From: Voacanga thouarsii
Taxonomy: Eukaryota > Streptophyta > Magnoliopsida > Gentianales > Apocynaceae
DNA: 64,000 nucleotides
Direction of reading: 5' to 3'
Assembly: GCA_026120185.1 (NCBI GenBank)
Contig: JANUWF010001497.1
Coordinates: forward strand, 4,700,501-4,764,500
Position 1 is the first letter of the stretch. Each line of letters starts with the position of its first letter. The notes beneath the pieces are model-generated. The model was not told the origin of the DNA. It saw nothing but the letters and a program-made list of their open reading frames with translations, and did no database searches. Positions 1 through 11,559 of this stretch are shown here, piece after piece. A program made the position numbers and the translations under genes.

Positions 1-231
1 GTTGGGTTTGAAGATTGTGAGGAGCACAAACACTGTGCCAACCCAAGTGTAGAGCAAGAGGAAGAAGCCAGAGGAGGAGATTGTGAGCTTTGTAGACAAA
101 ATAAGAAGTGGAAACCCAAAAGGAAACAACAAAGGAACAACGATCGGGCCAAGATCCAAGTGCCAAGCAAAAGCTGGGCTTGGATATGGCTGAACAAAGC
201 CAGAAACAGCGAGGAAGACGACGGGCGCTAG
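1..231 (+). CDS. Possible 3' end of an unrecognised gene (partial)
   Basis: Frame 1 is open from the first base of the window to a TAG at 229-231, giving about 76 residues rich in charged amino acids. It has Cys-containing stretches (EDCEEHKHC, GDCELC) followed by a basic run (KKWKPKRKQQ). No start is visible, so this would be the last exon of a gene beginning to the left. Codon content is less AT-rich than the intergenic DNA that follows, which mildly supports coding. I do not recognise the family. A chance open frame in GA-rich DNA, or a 3' UTR, is a real alternative. Confidence 0.3.
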   Translation, partial: VGFEDCEEHKHCANPSVEQEEEARGGDCELCRQNKKWKPKRKQQRNNDRAKIQVPSKSWAWIWLNKARNSEEDDGR

Positions 232-1569
232 GGAGTAGGGAGAAAAGGGAAAGAGGTGAAGATTTTTTTGTTGTTTTCTTTCTTGTAACTTTTAAATGAT
301 TTTAATAATATACATTTAAATGGCCTTGATTGTATTACTCAAACAATATATGAAATATATTTTTATTTTTGGTATGATTAGATTTAAAATGAGTTAAGTC
401 GGCCACAAATAAAAGAAAAAAAAACTTAAAAATTCGGTTTTAAAATTAACGTAACCGAACAAACTTGAATAAACTTGATTCAATCTATTTAGTTTTATAT
501 ATAACTCAATTTGATTTGCTTTTTAAAAAAAAAATTAAGGAAAACTTAGAATCAAAATTTTAAAACTGAAAACCAAATGCAAACCTGACTGATTGCCTAC
601 AGATGCCCTTCCCTTTCTTCCTTTCTATCCCACACCTCCTTTCCTTTCTTCCTCTCTATCCCTAGCTTCTGGCCCTTTCGCCTGTGTCATGGCTTCTCTC
701 TTCCCCCTTCCCCTCTCACCACAGTAGCACCAAAAGCTAACCTCTATTCTCCCTTCCCTAATTCCTCTCTACCTCCTCTCCTTCCCTTCCTCTGTTCCGT
801 GTTTTTGGATATATCAGTTTCAGAATCCGAACTGTGGGCACGCCAGTGGCAGCGGCAGATGTGAGGTAGAACAAATCTAGGGTTTTGTTGAGAATAAGGG
901 TATATTCACAATTAAATTGGCAATCCTAGAAGGGTAAAAGAAGGTCTATTCATAATTAAATTGGCAATCCTAGAGATGTTTTTGGCTTTTCAAGTTTTTA
1001 CGAAAATTAAATATGAACACTAATCCAACTGATTTTTCCCCTTTTGGGTTTATAGCCTAATTCAAATGGAATTTGCCCTTTTAAACTCTCTTCCCATAAT
1101 TCAATTAGAAAAATCCCCTTCTAAAAACCCAATACACTCTTTTCAAGAATTCAATTAAAAATAAAGGAAAAAAATTTCAATTGTTTTCGAAGGACTGCAA
1201 ATTGAGAATTGAACGGCTTAATTGAAAATGTGTTACATTTCAAGGGATGAAAAAATTAACCCAAGTTAAAAATGAACGCCATTCCCAATATCTCTAGCAA
1301 TTTTCATTTTTAATTGGAAAAGAATCGAATTAGTCCATTACTTCTCTTCCATCACACTCTTCCTCGTATGTGTGCGAGCGCGCGGGGGCTGCGGGTGTTG
1401 GGGCTGGGGGTGCACATGGAGAAACACAGAAAGCCAGCAAAGCAAATATTTGTTTGATGTTTAGCAAAATATTACTAGTAACAACCGCCAGGTGAGGAAG
1501 ATGGCAGAACTTTGGCACAAAATTGGTGTTGTATCCTACAACAAACTCAAGTCTAGGCTCTTTTGCTTT
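232..1569. other. Intergenic region, AT-rich with a pyrimidine-rich block
   Basis: No gene is recognisable. Positions 300-600 are AT-rich. Positions 600-800 are a strongly pyrimidine-biased block (CCTTTCTTCC repeats) of the kind found in plant promoters and 5' leaders. The part from about 1330 lies downstream of the La stop codon and probably includes the La 3' UTR, with a GC-rich patch at 1366-1410. Confidence 0.5.
903..974. repeat. Two-copy direct repeat, 44-bp period
   Basis: A 28-bp unit ending in attaaattggcaatccta occurs at 903-930 and again at 947-974 with one mismatch. Confidence 0.8.
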
Positions 1570-4500
1570 TCATGCTGCTCCAACTTTCTGAGCCTTGTTT
1601 GGGCGGCGAGCAGCTGAATCATTTTCACGGGAACGAGAATGCTTCCAGCCTCGGTTGTGTTTCCCTCCCCTGTTAGACATACAACAGCAGTACATTTTCA
1701 GAGCTTCAGGACCGACCAAGAGCAAAAACTGTATAACCTAACATGTACAACCACCAGTACAGAGAAATGAAATATGTTGTTGAGATGCTGAGAATGAATA
1801 CACCATTCATCGTGCACATAAAAAACTTAACGAATATTTTCATCTCTATACCATAGGTCCATAACACAAGTCAATGGCAGACAAGAAGGGCGACCCTGGG
1901 AAGAACATATGCAAAGCATAGTAACCACTAATATCCTACCTTCCTCGGTTGCCTTTAAAATTATCGCGATGCTTTTCCTGATTATTTCGGAGTAGACTCC
2001 AGTACTCCTTCTCAGCCTCACCTGGTTACACAGATGCAAAAAGATGTGAAAGAACTAATTAACTATATTCTAAGCATCACAGAAGTATTTCGCCTATTCC
2101 TAGTGTTTGTTTCTGCCCAAAGAGGTTATATTGAGCTTACACCTGTTACCTACCAGTCACAGGATCTAATGTTGCAATGTAATTTTTCACAAGGAGACCA
2201 CCTTCTTCAGCAAGTACAGCAGCTGCACGTGCTTTCTGAGCTGCTCCAGCATCTTCAAATCGTATATATCCTGAATCTGCTCCCATCTTGAAATCAACAA
2301 ACTACCACCCAAAAAAAAAAAAAAAAAAAAGGAATCAACAGATTAGCGAATATTTGAGATCAAGAGAAGTGAAGCATACACCACCACCACCACCACCGAA
2401 GGATCCTCTATTTACCCAAGTGCAATATTTTTTGACTTCATCCTTCTCTTTTTCTTTGGCAGTTAAGTTTAGAAATATATGAATTCTGAATGAAAATATT
2501 TTTTTAGTATACCTGAACATGCATGCAAACCTAAGGCAGAGCACAAGATCAGTCAGAGATGACAAAAGTCTTTTTCAGAATGGTTAAACCGTGGCGGGTA
2601 ATGGCAGTAGGAAGACAAGAAGCCTAAATGGGCCACAATTTTTGCCAATAAAAGTAAATTTATGGCTAAGCTCAGCAGATTTAGCCCACATTCAAGTTTG
2701 ATATCATTAAAGCTGTCTAATCAAGATAAAGCATAACTGGAACCACATACGGCATGCTTAAACTTAATTTGACAACCAATAAGATTACAAGTTCTTGAAT
2801 CAAAAGTCTAATGATTTTAAAAAATAGGAAAAAACTTATTATAGAGTCCAATAGGTAAAATTGCAAAGGAACAAAATAGATGATAATAATAACCAGTCTT
2901 TCAATAAAATTGCAGCTGTAATGATATTAAGTTATTTGCACTAGATGGTAAATAGAGACCTGGAAGAACAGTTCACTTCTTTAGTTGCCTTCATGTGCAC
3001 AAACTTTTGAAGTTTTTACTCGGCTACCTCATAGTTGAGGGTCTTTTAGTTCCAACCTCAAACTTAGCTCAATGCTTTAAAATTGAACTTCTAATACTTT
3101 CAGTAAGACCTTAAATTTTAAATTCAAACTAAGGCTAACAAAATCTTAACAGGAACTGAAATGAGCATCCGGGACAATACCCAAGAGAAAGGCAAGTCTG
3201 GCTCCAGTACACACGAGCTCAAATCCGTACATGCAAGTCCTAGCGAGAACCAGGATGATTAAAACTTGTAAAATCTTCAATCAATCATGATCGTTTAAGT
3301 ACTTTAAAAGATTCATATGTACCATCATGTACCTAACCTTAAAAGTCTAGAATTCTAAAATCACCTACACTAAACCATTAGCATGATCAGATGACAACTA
3401 AATTCCTACAATAATGATTTAAATGATAAATGATCATTTTTATCACTTTTTCCCAAACCAATGGGGAGATTCTGAAAGCCTAGCAATGATATCCTTCTCC
3501 AGACTCTTATATCAACTAAACTAAATTTGGCTTAATGGAACATATGTATGTATTTCTTGCAAAGTTGGCAATGTTTTTGCACTGTGAATATCTGAAATCT
3601 GTTTAATGGTAAAACATAACTCACACCTCCACCGAGTTTGTCAAAACATCATGATAACCTGATCAACAACCACCCCCCCCCCCCCCAAAAAAAAAAAGGG
3701 AAACCTGCTACGGTGTCATATTCAATAATATCTCATAGTGCTCCAACTGCCCTCCACAAACCATACGCTCTTAGTAGATAAACAAGTATTTCAAATATTT
3801 GACGGATAACTGCCAAGCCTTCCCTGGAAACATATATCACCTTTTGTTCATTCTTCCTAAAATAATAACAGTCCCCTACTCACCTACCATTTTCTGTACA
3901 ATTGTATTGTAACAAAGACCAGCTTTTCATACACAACACACTTTCAACAAAAATATGGATAACTGTTGAAGCCTTTTTTGTCGCAGAAATCATACAAACG
4001 GTTGAAGAGACAAGAAATTTCGCTAGAAATAAAACCACTAACCAAAAAAGATAGGCACAACCAGAAGGATAGGTGTCACACAACATAACTAAAACACAGA
4101 AGGCCTAAACAAAATTGCTCATTCTTAAACAAATAAAAATTGAATCAAGACTTTAGATACCTTAACAGTGCCGAATTTTTGGAAAGCACTTTTTAAATCC
4201 TCACGTAGAACAACATCCTTGTTGTCCTTGTTTGCAGCAAAAGTTGACTTTCCTTCAACTGAAGGTTGTTCATCCTTTTGAGCTGAGCCATCAAGACCTT
4301 TTTCTGCAGTACCAGACTCCTGAGTTTCAGTATCTGCACCATCTTTCTCCGCATCCTCCTCTTCAACCCCATCAGCATTCTCATTATTTGCTTGATCATT
4401 AACATCTTCTGATGGCTTTTCTTCTTTCAGTTCAGTGGTAACTTCAGTCGTATCATCAGATTTAGGAGAACCACCAGCATCAGCAACTGGTTCATGATTA

Positions 4501-7500
4501 CCATTTTGATTGGTGGAATCTTCAGCCACAATGCTCTTGAGTTTAAATGCAACGATTAAGCCTTTAGGATAGCTGCCACAATATCCATCAAATTAAACCC
4601 AAAAGGAAAAACTGAAACACCAGTGAAGGACCATAAAACTGAGAGTAACTCACTCTGCTTCTGGACTTGTATTGTTCTTATGCCTTGAACCGTGTTGGGG
4701 GCGAGATTTCTCTGCTTCTTCTTCCTGCTTAGCTCTTTCTACATCATAGTCCTTCCTGGATCAAGTAACAGAAGATTAAGAATACAAGGAAACAGTTGGC
4801 CAAAAAAGGGTCACACGGACTAGTAAATAAACCAAGTCCAATCATCTAGCAGTGACCATAAGATATGTCACCACTGAACTGATGAGTTTCATTTAATTAA
4901 TAGATGTGTAACAGCAAACTTTCTCCATTTCTCTGTTCCTAAATAGACAATCACCTGGCAAAGATCACAAGTGCTAATGTGCTAATAGGTTGACAGGTTT
5001 CACTTAGTTAATTCATGTGTAAAAGCAAACTCCCTCCCTCCCCTCCCTATCTGATTGTGTGTTCATGCATGTGTATGCATCTCTGTGGCCAGCATGAGAT
5101 GTCACCAACAAATAAACTCCCAAATCCCAATAACTCATGAGCCACCTTTCCCGTGAGCTATCAAACAAGCCAACTATTAAGAGATCTAACCCCCAAAAAA
5201 TAAATAAAGCACTTCATGAATGTTGATTAGCCATTTAATTTAACAAAACCCACTCTGCAAAAGTGGATCCAACTAAATGGACAGGAATGAGAGACCAAAT
5301 ATGATAATATAACATTGAGCAAACAAACACTATTCCAAGTCCCATTCAGCAGCAAATACTAAATACAGGATGAGAGTTCAATTTTTTAGACCTCATAGCC
5401 ACATCAATAGCTTACTTTGGTTTCAACTCTAACTCCATGCCAGCATAAACCAAGCTTTGACCTAAAACTTTTGTAGCATCTTCTTCTGAAGAGAATTCAA
5501 TCAGGGCAGTGCCAGAAAACAACCTTTTATCAGCAACATGGCGTGGCAACCTCACACTATTAACCTGAATAAGTAACAAATTGAACTATAAACACCACAT
5601 AAAGACATTAGGAGATCACAATATATTATGATCTAACATAAACAAGACAGTGTTATCATTTTTTACTATGGAAACAGCTGCCAAACTCTAGGGATCATTT
5701 TAAAAAATTTAAAAAAAAAAGATAAGTCCTATTTCATATGAGAGAATTATTAACATTGATGCTACATAAACTTCACAGAGGGAATAAGCAGATTGTATCC
5801 AAACTAAAAACCCAGGTAAAAACAATTTGTCTTTTTCGCTTCATTTATAAAATAAAACCATCCGAAAGAATGCACCGCTAACTCAAATGCCAAAACAAGA
5901 CATTCCGCACTCTTTACAGAGTGTAAATTGCCCACCACCCCCCCCCCAAAAAAAAGAAAGAAAGAAAAAAAGAGGGGTTTTTCTGGGAAATCCTGCCACC
6001 ATAGATGGAGCTGCTTATGATTTATGGGATCCCATTAATTAACCACCCCTTAAAACCACAACCTTCAACAGGGGGAGTCAATCTCCATATCAAAGCATTC
6101 CTGCCCGCTAGCAATGGTAGCTTTCTCCTCAGAACCCCTCAAACCTTCTATGAAGTTTGAGATTTTGGCAGTGGTAAAAGTATTTCAGGCTAAAGAAATG
6201 ACTCAAAAGCTATTGGCTGGGAATGACAGCTCTTGTACATCATGGAAAGATTACCTTTCAGTATCTGGCAAAATTTTCCCTCTAATTTTCTTTCTCAAGA
6301 CCATTGCAGAAACTGTTCTCACAATGGCTGCCAAAAAATGCTAAAAGGTTTTGATGTGCCTCATTTTTTGTGGTGTTCAGCTTATTTTTCTTTTTGAGGA
6401 TGTTTTCGAATTTACTTTGAGAATAGTGCATGAAACATCAAATTTTTTTCTTGGCAGCAAAGCATTTTCACAAATATTACCCACCCAGTAAATTTTCAAG
6501 CATGAACCCACAAGTGCATCTATCTATTTATGGGTATAGTTCAAGAATATGGAAAGCCAATCAGCAGATGTTTATGTAAATTTTATTTCTTCTGTAACTT
6601 CCATCTTCAATATTCCATCACCACGTTAGTAAAATATAAGCAGACACCATTTTAAACTGTTAAATCAAATTACACATTCAAGGTAGACGGAATTGGCTGG
6701 TCCAATCCAAACACACACAACCCCCTCCCCCTCCCCCCACAAAACAAAAAAAAAACAAAATTATGTAAATTTTATTTCTTCTGTAACTTCCATTTTCAAT
6801 ATTCCATCACCACGTTAGTAAAATATAAGCAAACACCATTTTAAGCTGTTAAATCAAATTACAAATTCAAGGTAGATGGAATTGGTTGGTCCAATCCAAC
6901 CCCCCCCCCCACCCACCCCAATCCCAAAAAAAACAAAAAAAAAAAGACAAAACAAAAGTTGGAATCATGATACAAATATTAAAAAAAAAAGATGATGAAA
7001 AAATTTCCAAATATATATATGAAGGGAAAGGGTACAAGTTTCAAACACAAAGAAAGCACATCAGCATAAATTGGTGAAATCTATGGAGATGAAAAGGCAA
7101 TAGTGGGGAGTTTTCATGAAAATCGAACCATATGCAAACAATACCTTAGCATATTGGCCAAAGAAGGATTCCACATCTTCAAGTTTCACATCATACTGCA
7201 GGGGTGATGCAGCAATTGTTCTAACATCCAATTGCTCTATAACCTCCTCTGGCTTTGCCAATTCTGTGACCCTACCAACTCTCTGCCCTGAGAGAGAGAA
7301 CCACCAACAAAACAATAAACCAAATGTGTAAACCAAGAATATTTTGAACAACACCAAAGACTGTAGAGATTATGAAAACCTTACCATCTTCAGAAACTTT
7401 AAGGAACGAAGAAGCCCTTAGAGTTTCAGCAACAGCCTTTACTGTATCTTCAGATACATCCTCAGGCTTCGCATCTCCCAAGCCCAAATGAGTTCTCATG

Positions 7501-8212
7501 CGGGAGAAAGAACATATCAAAGCCAAACTCACCACTATTGTTTCAGTTAAGAACAATAATCACTCCAATAAAAACCACTATGATTTGATCAAGTTATGAC
7601 AATCAAATTAAATAAAAAGCATGATTTTCTTTTTATTCTACACAAAATACACAGACATCAATTTTCACACATTACTCCATCAAGCTTAGGTTGCGCAACT
7701 TAAACACATAAATATGAACAAAAATAATACAAGAGACTCACGCCTCAGTCGGCTATATAAGGGCCATATCCCCTTAATAATTTAATAAATTACACTGCTT
7801 AGATTCTCAGCCCTAAAAGTAAAACTCTCCCCACCATTTAATTTCATAAAAATTAGTAACAAAATTAATTGCAATTATTTTCATACACCAGAAAACACGA
7901 ATTAAATCTATCAGATAAAGGGAAGGATACTGCCATCTTCACTGTCACTGATTGATTGCTTGAGAAAAGAATCTCTTGGAAGATTGCTATCGCTGAAGTA
8001 AAACTCTATCTGAAATACACACAAAAGAATTGAAAAATCAAAACAGCAACACAAAAGTGAACACAAAAAGGTTCAATTTCATAACCTAATCATAAAATTT
8101 TAATTTTTACAATGCAAACTAAAACCCCAAAAAAACAGAAGGTGAATCAAAGTGAGACCTGGCGAATGACTTTCTTTGCAGTTTCTTCATCCAAAGAGCT
8201 CGTGTTTGCCAT
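1570..8212 (-). CDS. LA1: La-family RNA-binding protein (La1-type), ten exons
   Basis: La proteins bind the 3' oligo-U of new RNA polymerase III transcripts in the nucleus and protect and fold them. I could assemble the whole coding sequence on the minus strand: exons 8212-8159, 8009-7931, 7534-7385, 7287-7145, 5564-5416, 4755-4654, 4572-4161, 2301-2154, 2021-1940 and 1669-1570. All introns are GT-AG and all phases agree; the total is 1419 bp, 472 residues plus TGA. The La motif (IEFYFSDSNLPRDSFL, then VSLALICSFSRMR) spans roughly residues 19-94. RRM1 follows in exons 4-5, with VESFFGQYAKV. Exon 6 is basic and charged. Exon 7 has DYPKGLIVAFKLK, a long acidic Glu/Asp-rich linker, then DVVLREDLKSAFQKFGTV, which opens the C-terminal RRM completed in exon 8 (FVDFKMGADSGYIRF). 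The tail is Gly/Arg/Lys-rich. Length is close to Arabidopsis La1 (about 430 residues). No lesion was found, so the gene looks functional. Confidence 0.93.
3673..3697. repeat. Poly(C)14-poly(A)11 tract in La intron 7
   Basis: A homopolymer C run is followed directly by a homopolymer A run. Similar C-then-A tracts occur in intron 4 at about 5935-5954, 6718-6757 and 6900-6945. In the La transcript they read as T then G runs. Confidence 0.85.
6572..6899. repeat. 139-bp direct duplication inside La intron 4
   Basis: Copy 1 is 6572-6710 and copy 2 is 6761-6899. They begin ttatgtaaattttatttctt, end ggtccaatccaa, and differ at only a few positions. The 50-bp spacer is C/A-rich, and a similar C/A tract follows copy 2, so the true duplicated unit is probably about 189 bp including the homopolymer tract. 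Confidence 0.9.
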
Positions 8213-8298
8213 TTGTGTTGCAGCTGCTGTTCTAGTTGTTGTTTCTGTTGCGGTGATGGAACCGTTTGGAGAGAAAAGGAGGAAATCGGAGCGTAGCG

Positions 8299-8307
8299 TT
8301 AGGGTTT
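8299..8307 (-). promoter_or_regulatory. Telo-box (AAACCCTAA) upstream of the La start
   Basis: On the minus strand the 5' region of the La gene contains AAACCCTAA, about 90 bp before the ATG at 8212. In plants this element is common near the transcription start of translation and ribosome-biogenesis genes. Its presence fits an RNA-biogenesis role, but activity here is inferred. It probably lies in the 5' UTR or core promoter; positions 8213-8345 are GC-richer than the DNA beyond. Confidence 0.6.
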
Positions 8308-8486
8308 TGGAGGGTTTGAGTTTGAGCAGAGGCTTTCTTAAGTAGACATGGACTCTGGCTAGTAATTGAAACTAGTTACGGGTCACGCGTGCGCAATTTT
8401 TTTCAATTTTTTTCAAACATGAAAATTTAACTCCCTGTTTTCCCAATCTCCCAGATATCACTTCTCCAAAGGTGTTTTATATATTA

Positions 8487-8684
8487 CTCCCTCCGTACTA
8501 TTTTTTTTATTTTATTTATTCAATTCTTTTTTTAAAATTATTACATTTTTATTTTTTAAAATTATTTTATATAAAGTTATAGCAGTAAAATTAACATTAA
8601 TATTACCTAAATTTTTTTAATGTGACAGATAAAAAGAGATATTAAAATTTTTCAATTATGACAGATAAATAGAGATAAAGGGAG
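8487..8684. mobile_element. Stowaway-like MITE, about 198 bp
   Basis: The element begins CTCCCTCCGTACTA right after TA (8485-8486) and ends AAAGGGAG right before TA (8685-8686). This matches the TA target duplication and CTCCCT-type terminal repeat of Stowaway (Tc1/mariner) MITEs. The inverted repeats match well only over the outer six bases and then loosely, so this is an old or atypical copy. It has no coding capacity and is AT-rich inside. Confidence 0.55.
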
Positions 8685-8844
8685 TATATAATATATATTA
8701 TTTCTATTTTAAAATATTTATTCATGAATTTTCTTTAATTTTATTTCAAAATAGATATTCATATACATATTTCTAGAACTAATAATTAGTTTTTTTCCTA
8801 CTTTATCATCATTTATTTTAAGTCAACTATATTACTTTCTAAAA

Positions 8845-9192
8845 GACTTAAAATTCATTTTCACCCTCAAACTTACACATTTTTGTCAATTAAACCCTTG
8901 AACTACAATTCAAGCAAATTGCGCCCTTAAATTAGCGAAATTGGGTACAATCTTACCCTCCTTAACAGTTCAGTCAATAATTCAGTTAACAAACCTGACG
9001 TTGACAACCTAGCTAACGTGGCATGATGACATGTCACTTCATGTCATCATTTGACACATGGATTTTTTTTTTTTAATTCTTTGTATAAAATTTTAACAGT
9101 TTGGGCTCTCCCTCTGCTCCTCCCCCTCCCCCCTCCTAAAAAAAAATTAAAAAAAAAAGGCTTTCAAACAAAATAGACCTAAACCCATTTTC
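8845..9192 (+). repeat. Left terminal inverted repeat of the MULE
   Basis: It starts GACTTAAAATTC and contains acttacacatttttgtcaat, which reappears reverse-complemented near 10983-11001. Similarity may extend to about 9226, after an indel, through ggacgagaagct. Confidence 0.85.
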
Positions 9193-9341
9193 CATCAGAG
9201 AGTAAAATTGGACGAGAAGCTCAAACTTAAGATAAAGATAGCACCGATTAGCTAACCTCATTCAAATTTCTTTTCCTTGAATCGATTTTGGCATTCTCCA
9301 TGGCAAATTGAAGTCGGAAGTTACTCGTGAGTTCCTCACAA

Positions 9342-10101
9342 GTGGATTATGCTGAGCATGGAAAACAAATCACTTGCAGCTACAAGCGATTAGCTCCATT
9401 GTTGACCTCATGGACAAATGAAAATCCAAGTAGAAGATTCTATGGGTGTTACAACTTCAAGGTATGTTAATGGTTTTTACTACTTAATTTTTGTAGTCAG
9501 GGTTTAATGGTTGAAAAGGTGTAATTTTTAATATTTTGCATTTTGTTTGAATTTGTAGTCTAGGGGTTGTCATTTTTTCAACTGGTAAGATGATTAGTTT
9601 CCTCCACAAGCAAATGATTTGTTGATATGTCTTCGATATAATGAGAGAAAGCTTGCAAGACAGGTTGGCTTTTTGAAAAAAGAGAACGAAGTTTTAAAGA
9701 GCGAGCTTCTGTTATTGGGGATTAGTTTTGATGAAGTAAATTCAAGTAGTAGAAACTAAAGGTTTGGTGTAGATAGCTCAGAGAGCAATGTCGTTGATAA
9801 AGGAGAAACGACAGAACATGTTGCAGATGATGAGCTTGTTCAGATGGTCAGAAAGTTGAAAATTGAGGTACAACATCTACAAAACAAAAGGAAGAATATG
9901 AAGCAGCAAGCATCTTCATCAAAGAAAGCAAACAAAACCTGCAAATTGTTGTTAATTATGCTTGGTTTAGAAATCATATGGTTGTATTTTAGTTGCAAGA
10001 TCAAGTGTAATGAAACCCGTGTAATGAGATTGCAGAATTTGAATGATATTCCTCTGATCTTTGTCAAAATATGGATGCAAAATTTGCCCCAATTTGTGTA
10101 G
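9342..10101 (+). pseudogene. GRF-type zinc-finger protein fragment, broken
   Basis: Exon 1 (to 9461) encodes LAPLLTSWTNENPSRRFYGC, then YNFK. A GT-AG intron (9462-9558) separates it from SRGCHFFNW. Together these are the core of a GRF zinc finger, a DNA-binding module found in topoisomerase 3, APE2 and many plant proteins. A TAA falls right after the FFNW, where the family usually continues W-x-D, and the first Cys pair reads CSYK instead of C-x-C-G. The frame continues with a coiled-coil-like stretch (LKKENEVLKSELL, near 9675-9710), a second stop, and a C-terminal hydrophobic segment (CKLLLIMLGLEIIWLYF), as in plant GRF proteins with a tail anchor. No valid start remains: the ATG at 9300 stops after three codons. 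It was probably captured with its intron by the MULE. Confidence 0.7.
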
Positions 10102-10179
10102 TTTTTGTTTTCATATCGCTGCTGTGCTTGAGGTGGAGTTTTCATATGTTTATTCGTCCCCCAATTTTTTGAAACTTCC

Positions 10180-10600
10180 TGGCCAAAACCATTTATTTCC
10201 TCGCCAAAGAATTAGGTCTTTGGCTAGGAAATGCTTGTCACCAAAGGGAAATTTTTTTGCCAACTTCCTCGCCAAAGACCATTTTTTCCAAGTGAAAGGC
10301 TTAGGCTTTGGCTAGGAAATTTTTGTCATTAATGCAATAAGTTTCCTAGCCAAAACACCCTTTTGGTGAGGATTTTTGCACGCTATTGCTATTCCTCTTT
10401 GGCGAGGAAATTTTTTGTCAACTTCCTCGTCAAAGACCATTTTTCCTAACAAAGGCTTAACTTAATGTTTGTCACCAAAGCCATAAATTTCCTTGCCAAA
10501 GACCCATTGGCAAGGAAGAGTTCCTCTTTTGGTGAGAAAATTTTTGTCCCAATTTTCTGTGAACATTCCTCGCCAAAAAGACCAATTTTTTCGTAGGTTT
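10180..10600. repeat. Degenerate short inverted and direct repeats around CCTCGCCAAAGA
   Basis: The motif CCTCGCCAAAG and its reverse complement CTTTGGCGAGG recur about every 40-70 bp in both orientations (for example 10199, 10269, 10399, 10424, 10568), often followed by aaatttttgtca. The block lies between the captured gene and the right TIR of the MULE. Confidence 0.7.
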
Positions 10601-10670
10601 AAGGCTTCAGAACATGATAGAGAAGAATAGGCTATTTTGTTTGAAAGCTTCTTTACAGCTTCTCGTCCTA

Positions 10671-11028
10671 GAAAATGGGTTTGGGTCTAATTCGTTTGAA
10701 AGCCTTTATTTATTTATTTATTTATTTTTATTTTTGGAGTGGGGGAGGAGCAGAGGGAGAGCCCGAGATATTAAAATTTTATACAAAGATTTTTTTTATT
10801 TAAAAAAAAAATCCATGTGTGTCAAATGATGACATGGAGTGACACATCATCATGCCCCATCATCTAGGTTGTCCACATTCCGTTAACTGAGTTGTTGACT
10901 GAACTGTTAAGGAGGGTAAGATTGTACCTAGTTTTGCTAATTCAAGGGAGCAAATTGCTTGAATTGTAGTTCAAGGGCTTAATTGACAAAAATGTGTAAG
11001 TTCAAGGGCGAAAATAGGTTTTAAGTTC
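10671..11028 (-). repeat. Right terminal inverted repeat of the MULE
   Basis: This is the reverse complement of the left end. Shared landmarks include the GA-rich block at 10740-10760 (CT-rich on the left at 9104-9135), the atgatgacat block, and the terminal GAACTTAAAAC read on the minus strand. Confidence 0.85.
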
Positions 11029-11037
11029 TTTCTAAAA

Positions 11038-11559
11038 CTCTTTTTTCTTCTTATTTCTTAAGAATTTTCACCAACTAATAGCATTCGTATCTTTAATATA
11101 GGTAGAATAATAACTTTATCTAAATAATAGAATTATTTTGAATACCCTTAATATGTGTGCAAAGTGCTTCATGAACAAGTATTTTGAAATGGAAAGAGTA
11201 TATAAGTCGAAGCAAAATTCTTATATTGCGGCACTTGACTTTGTATAGTAATGATACATGGCAGCAGTCATTGAAAAGAAACTAAAAAGATTTCTTGAGC
11301 TAATATCATCTCGTGACAATAATCCACAATCAATGTATTCAAAGTGACCAACATAATACTTGAGTTCACGAGAAAATTTATAATCTCAAAAGTTTATTTT
11401 TTATATCAAATCTAATCTTATTAAGTAGTAATGCCTATATATTATGAACTTACTTCAAGTACATCCAAATGTTGTTACACATGTAAGTAAAGGAGTTCAT
11501 CAGAACATTTGGATCAAATATTCTATTATGAAATTACTTAAAAGATTCTATTTTGCATT
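11038..11559. other. AT-rich spacer
   Basis: I see no gene, RNA or repeat here. It may hold decayed 5' sequence of the kinase pseudogene that follows. Confidence 0.4.

Larger units (their letters stand above)
8845..11028. mobile_element. Mutator-like element with ~350-bp TIRs and captured gene fragment (Pack-MULE type)
   Basis: The two ends are long inverted copies of each other and are flanked by an identical 9-bp direct repeat, tttctaaaa, at 8836-8844 and 11029-11037. That is the target-site length typical of Mutator-like elements. The 2184-bp element encodes no transposase I can see, so it is non-autonomous. Between the repeats lie a broken GRF zinc-finger gene (9342-10101) and a block of short repeats (about 10180-10600). 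Whether mobilisation still occurs cannot be judged; the TIRs differ by several small indels. Confidence 0.85.

Noticed and set aside
2288..2565. Open frames on both strands with His/Pro or Gly runs
   Set aside because: They come from a poly(A) tract and a CAC microsatellite within La intron 7 next to exon 8.
6114..6344. 76-codon plus-strand frame in La intron 4
   Set aside because: No family match, no splice or promoter context, and it lies inside an intron of the opposite strand.
8112..8345. Plus-strand open frame of 77 codons over the La 5' end
   Set aside because: It is the antisense shadow of La exon 1 and its 5' UTR; exon phases and protein motifs fix the gene on the minus strand.
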